Assembly (NCBI GenBank): GCA_910592205.1
Contig: CAJVPJ010000940.1
Span: forward strand, 1 to 14,399
Direction: 5' to 3'
Length of the DNA stretch: 14,399 bases
Source: Paraglomus occultum
Lineage: Eukaryota; Glomeromycota; Glomeromycetes; Paraglomerales; Paraglomeraceae
Below are positions 9,966 to 14,399 of the stretch, one piece after another; within the stretch, counting starts at the first letter, position 1, and each line of letters begins with the position of its first letter. Under the pieces are notes generated by a model, which saw nothing but the letters and a program-made list of their open reading frames with translations, ran no database searches and was not told where the DNA came from. The translations under genes were made by a program, and so were the position numbers.

Positions 9966-10253
9966 TATAAACAATAGAAATCATCGTCGATGCCACCAAG
10001 CGTTAGTGAGTAAGAAAGAGACCAATTTACACAATGGCATATGAGGTATAAGAGAACAAAACGCATATGCAAACATCGCTCGTTTACTTATTAACTAGTC
10101 CATGTTACTTTATAGAAACCCAAAAGCTCAATTCCCTTTACGGCTGACCCGAGTTCTAGCTCAACAACCGGTTGCGCAGCAGATACTTTTCCCGCAGCAA
10201 TTGCTCCTAATGCTACGTTTACTACATCTTTTACATCAACACCGAGCAGTACC
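9966..10253 (+). promoter_or_regulatory. Conserved 5' flank of copy 3: TATA-like box, probable leader intron
   Basis: A TATAAA at 9966-9971 stands about 25 bases before an ATG at 9990 and could be a TATA box. The copy 2-like element AAGCGTTAGTGAG follows, giving donor candidates GTTAGT (10002) and GTGAGT (10006), and the acceptor TACTTTATAG ends at 10115. Splicing 10001 to 10116 would join ATG CCA CCA AGC in frame to the open stretch 10116-10253 and so to the main exon, adding 50 residues. Splicing at 10006 instead would shift the frame and leave a short upstream frame. Unspliced, the ATG at 9990 opens a seven-codon upstream frame ending at 10011-10013. The choice cannot be made without transcript data. 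Confidence 0.5.
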
Positions 10254-13200
10254 ATGACTCAAAGTAATAGCAGCAGTTTTCCGAAAATTATACTCCAATT
10301 AATGGAACAAGGGCTTATGTCAGCTAATGCGCAAATAAAGAAATTGTTAACGGACTTGAAATATTCAGAGAACGTTTACGCACTCAAATACATTCTCGAA
10401 CATAAGGGAGAAGAGGTGTCAGTAGAGGTGTTGACTATGGCCGTGGACAGTCTCTGTTCTCAAGAGTTTGACAAAGTGTTTTCAGGAGAGACGACCATCA
10501 AGTTGGAATGGCAATTACGTATTATTATAATTATACTGGAGCAAATGCATCGGAATGACTGTCAATTTACAAGTTCCTTTATTGATGGTATTAGGCAAGC
10601 CACTTCTACTTACAAGAATGCACATTTGATGATCATGCAACATGGAAGAGAGGAATCTAATGAATCAGACAAAACTATCAAAGGCTTTAAATGCAATTAT
10701 AATAATAAATACCTTCTTGAGCTCATTAAGAACACGTTAGATACTGTCTTTAGTGAGCAAAACCAGCATCGGACAAATGTTGGTCGAGCCATTGAAGCGT
10801 TAAAAAGCTTACTTGTTTCTGGAGTAGCTAAAGTTGGGATTAAGTTATTTACAGGAGTCGAAGTCCCTCTGGGCGATTTTGACATTGAGATATTTTGGAA
10901 GGGTTTTAAAGAAGCTTTTCATGTTGGATCATCAGGCAAACCATGGTATACAACCTGGAGACAGCTTGTGATTTTACAAGATAGTCTTGATGAATGGTAT
11001 GAACAAAAAGAGTCTAACATTTCAATGAGTTTTAAGGAAAGGGTGCTTCTTGAGTATCTATGGTATCATGTCAGTTTATGCTATACTGAGAATGCAACAG
11101 AAAATCGGAATGTTAGTGATGAACTTTGGTTTGGCATCTTGGATATTGTCCAGCAACTTGTCCAGCAAACATTTTCTACAACTACACAGGCTATCTGTTA
11201 TTACATGGCATTAGACTCATTGAATAATGCAACCACAGAATTCATTCAATTCAAGTCTATTGAGGTGTTGTTGAGTCTTGAGGCCAAAAACAATCAATTG
11301 TTTGTCACAACATCTGATGATATTGCTGGTTGTGATGAGAAATATACACCAAAATTAGTCAGTATGTACTACTATCTAAAAAAGAAATTAAAAGTCGAAT
11401 CAAAAATGATTTCAGAGTACTCGCCTGACAAAATAATGGTAAATGCCCAAAATGGGAAACAACAAGACAAAGGAAAAGGTGTTAATCGAATTGATTGTAT
11501 CAAAGAAGATCTAACATGTCCTATTGTTTGTGAAGTCGGTGGTGACTTTTATCAGCTCAACTGCAAACATGTTATTAGTTCAAAGGCACTTTTATCATTA
11601 AATAATCTAGAGTGCCCCTATTGCAGGAGTGAAATTAGAAAGGATAAAGTGTATTATATGCCACAACAGACAATATTTAGTAATGTTCAACATTTCATTG
11701 TAGACAGTGATTGTCAAGACATTTATGATGCTAATGTTGGAAGCAATGCTGATGCAGAAATATTTGATATGTGTGATGACTTTATATTTAAAAAAGAAAA
11801 AGGAGATAGCAGAACAAAAACGTATGGTTCTGGATCTACATGGAGTATAATTTGGAAGTCATTAACAGCACCAAATATAAGCAAGTTATTTCAAAAGGCT
11901 AAAACTGCATACAAAAATGATAAACTTGAAAAGGCGTTGAATATCTACACACAAATACTACAAGCTGATCCCACAAATTACATGGCACTGTGCAATAGAG
12001 CAATGATCAAGTTAGATATGAAAAATTTTGGAAAGGCATTGTTTGATATTGAGACAGCGATTGAAGTAAACAAAGTTTACAGTGATGCTTGGTATTTAAG
12101 TTTAATGGCACATGTAGGATTGAGGAACAGAAGAGAAGTTGAACAAGATATCAGGCATATTAGGAATCTACTTATGCAAGGAGATGGATTTCGTGTAATT
12201 AATGAATATGTAAACAAGCTTGACTGCATCGATGTAGAATGGTTTAAACTCCTTGTAGATAGTCATCATCATAAGGCAATACATGAGTTGGATGCTATCA
12301 ATCAATGGCAATCACTGTGTAACTATCAGTATGGAGCAGATGATTATAACCGATGGTACAGCAGTGCTACAATTTGGTATAACACGCACAATAATACTCC
12401 GCGTAATTACAAAAACATGAACGCATTTTTCGAAAAAGTTTATTACATGCACAAATGTAAGGGGCTGACACTTGATTGCATAATTTATAGACTATCATGC
12501 ATACTATATTAAGTTACTTATACTATTATTAGATCATCTGAAAGCTCATTTTGCGTTTGAAAGTCATGTTGAAAATACTAATAATGTGACGAGGTAAGTA
12601 ATTAATGAGAATCGTTTGTTATGATTGTACTATTATTAATACTTATTATTTTATAGTCATTGGGAATATTTGCACCTTTATGCAAATAATAAAGTAAGTA
12701 ATACAATAACCTAACGTTCGTACAATAATAATGATGTCAAATATTAATACTGATCGTTGATTATTAGTTGACAATACCCATATTCCAAGTACCCCCGAAT
12801 AAATACAAACTCAGCATTTTGTTGGAAAATGTTTGGGAGTCAGTGCCAATAACAATCGTAGTAAGTATTAAATAAAAATTGTTTAATACAGTCGTAATTG
12901 TATATACATAATAAATATAAACATTTGATTTTGTAGACAACAATAAAAACATTGACGGGGAAAATACAATATAATGCAGACATTAAATATAATGGCGGTG
13001 ACTATGCTGAATACATTTTGCCATGCACAATTAATGTTTTGTCTGAAGATGACATTTTTATAGACATTGTTATCAGCAAGGTATGGGTTACGCGTTCAGA
13101 GAGACTCTTTGACTTGCGTAAAATGTATTCAACTATTCTAACTTGTCTCTATTTAGCAACGCTTACGTCTTTATTGGGTTTGTTTATATTCGGAAGAAAA

Positions 13201-13303
13201 GTTAGATACCATGGAGCGTAACTTGAAAACTGAAACTGGTGTAAAAATGATTGACTATAAGCAATATCGTTACCCAGATGACACATATTCCATATATAAC
13301 TAA
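10254..13303 (+). CDS. Tandem paralogue 3: RING-like/TPR protein, six exons, 894 residues
   Basis: Exons are 10254-12456, 12533-12593, 12657-12693, 12768-12860, 12937-13080 and 13157-13303. Introns of 63 to 76 bases have GTAAGG, GTAAGT or GTATGG donors and TAG acceptors. The architecture matches copy 2: helical unassigned N-terminal half; RING-like finger with C422, C426, C437, H439, C454 and C457, in which S442 and A445 sit where ligands five and six belong; TPR repeats at about 542-575 and 576-609; and the C-terminal domain in the small exons. The finger region is about three-quarters identical to copy 2 by eye. Differences from copy 2 include loss of most of the basic patch between finger and TPRs, a shorter linker before SNESDKTIKGF, two extra residues in exon 4 and three fewer in the last exon. 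A role as an E3-type ligase or scaffold is inferred from RING plus TPR. The ATG at 10254 is the first in this open exon, but the upstream in-frame extension leaves the true start open. Confidence 0.9.
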
Positions 13304-13385
13304 CGCGCCGAACCCCCTGTTTATAAGCAAGTGTATTGTATTTATAATATATATTGTACTGTATATTGTAATGTACGTGACATAA

Positions 13386-13391
13386 AATAAA
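13386..13391 (+). terminator. Candidate poly(A) signal AATAAA for copy 3
   Basis: AATAAA lies 83 bases past the stop of copy 3, after a GT- and TA-rich stretch (TATATTGTACTGTATATTG). This distance is more usual than for copies 1 and 2, so it is the best of the three candidates. Confidence 0.4.
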
Positions 13392-14000
13392 GTATGAAAA
13401 TTACATTCTTCGTTGAACATTATGCAGTCATTCAAATGCAAGTGCAGTCGACACTTGCGTACAAGCCATCGGTCTGGTATCTATCGTATTTTGAACGAGT
13501 TTGTAAAGTATTTTACTACACTAACACTACGATATTGTACACGATTTCTATGCATCCTGCTTTTACTGGAACAAGAACGCTTTATTGAGACCGCCGCATT
13601 CTCAATACTAGTGTAACTTTACAGCACAATAATTGTATTATGGTACTGGGATATGAAAAAGGAAATGTTTCATTAACGTTTTACCCGTAATAAATACATA
13701 CGAACAATGTAAAAATGATTGTGCTAACGATAATTTTGGTAATAAACTAAGCAAAAGTGGCAAACGCTCTTCCAATAAGATTATAAATAATAGTTAGGCT
13801 AAGATCAAATTACTAGTCACAATCTCGAATTCTCCCGCTTATTGTAACGTAGCGTTGGATACGTTAAAGCGAATACCGTCATCCATTCACAGTTTTTAGA
13901 GTACCAAAGTTTCGTTAGCTTGAAACCGTTCTTTAGAACTCCAATCAAAACCTGCCTGGTTATCGTAATTGAGCGGGTGAGTCCGGCTTTATGAATGCAG

Positions 14001-14028
14001 TTTCCATTATCATTACTATTAATGGAAA
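14001..14028. repeat. Small inverted repeat TTTCCATTA / TAATGGAAA
   Basis: Two perfect nine-base arms (14001-14009 and 14020-14028) flank a ten-base loop. The right arm with its flank (TATTAATGGAAATT, 14017-14030) recurs exactly at 1820-1833. This could be a fragment of a dispersed repeat such as a MITE, or chance in AT-rich sequence. Confidence 0.45.
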
Positions 14029-14399
14029 TTTAATTCCATTGCCGTTTTACCTTTGACGGCATAGACCGTCACTACAGTATGTAACCGCTTTACAACAATA
14101 CTAATAAATTTGAAGCAATTAAGTAGTTTATTGAGGATAACTTTAAAGGATGAGATTGCACTCTCTTCCCTCCCAGTAATAATTTTACAATCTATACAAA
14201 TGAAAGATGAGTGAAAAGTACAATCGGGTGTATAAGTCTTTGGAATTCACGGCAATAAATAATGATGTCATGTAGAATGAATTATGTTCACGCCTTTGAC
14301 AAAACGCTCCACAAAAAAAAACGTCTAATCCATCACCCAGTAAATACTCTAAATATAAGATAAACACAACTGCCAATAAATCTAAACCCTGCCAATCCG

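Larger units (their letters stand above)
13304..14399. other. AT-rich 3' flank of copy 3, no gene seen
   Basis: The start of this flank resembles that of copy 1 (CGAAC, then GTTTATAA). Open frames at 13394-13588 and 13413-13616 (+ strand) and 14185-14376 (- strand) are short and overlapping or compositionally random, and show no domain. If the array continued there would be another upstream flank of the copy 2/3 type; none is visible before the window ends. Confidence 0.55.

Noticed and set aside
10697-10885. A - strand frame inside copy 3 exon 1
   Set aside because: It is a shadow of a well-supported coding exon; the matching place in copy 2 is not open.
12457-12490. Early acceptor TTTATAG ending at 12490 for intron 1 of copy 3
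   Set aside because: It would make an intron of only 34 bases and break the homology with the copy 2 exon that begins at the LKAHF motif; the acceptor at 12532 restores both.
12952-13221. An independent + strand gene of 89 codons
   Set aside because: It starts inside exon 5 of copy 3 and reads through the donor at 13081 into intron 5. The paralogues show the correct splicing.
13202-13441. A - strand gene over the end of copy 3
   Set aside because: It is antisense to the last exon, has no paralogue opposite copies 1 or 2, and has a composition typical of reversed AT-rich DNA.
1-14399. tRNA or rRNA genes
   Set aside because: I looked for a T-arm GTTCRANYC box with a fitting acceptor stem and for conserved rRNA cores on both strands and saw none; a tRNAscan run would settle it.

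Overview
The window looks like nuclear DNA of an AT-rich fungus. The genes carry short introns of 63 to 91 bases with GTAAGT-like donors, TAG acceptors and CTAAC-type branch sites, so a bacterial reading does not work. A RING-like/TPR protein family in tandem copies, AT-rich exons and large spacers suit an early-diverging fungus. Mucoromycota, for example an arbuscular mycorrhizal fungus, is my best guess, but this rests on style and on a vague motif resemblance, not on a database match.

The main content is a head-to-tail array of three paralogous genes, all on the + strand. Copy 1 (20-595) enters from the left edge and shows only its last three exons. Copy 2 (5537-8629) and copy 3 (10254-13303) are complete: each has one long exon of about 2.2 kb followed by five small exons, giving 909 and 894 residues. 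The long exon encodes an unassigned helical N-terminal half, a RING-like zinc finger that lacks two of its eight expected ligands, and two clear TPR repeats. The small exons encode a compact C-terminal domain, probably beta-rich, that I cannot assign. It is conserved in all three copies, around the motifs PPNKYKL, EYILP, WVCLY and TGVKMI. The layout suggests an E3-ligase-like adaptor (ubiquitin or SUMO) with TPR and C-terminal recognition modules; this is inference.

The upstream flanks of copies 2 and 3 are also related. Both share a possible donor, a TACTTTRTAG acceptor and an open frame running from that acceptor into the assigned ATG. A 5' intron, and perhaps a longer N terminus, is therefore likely.

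Spacers: 596-5280 is about three times the length of the copy 2 to copy 3 spacer (8630-9960). Its middle, roughly 1840-5040, is visibly richer in GC and holds a broken coding relic (3065-3618), so it may be an old insertion. The rest of the spacers and the right end (13304-14399) are AT-rich, with simple repeats, possible poly(A) signals and one small inverted repeat. I saw no tRNA, rRNA or CRISPR array and no intact mobile element.
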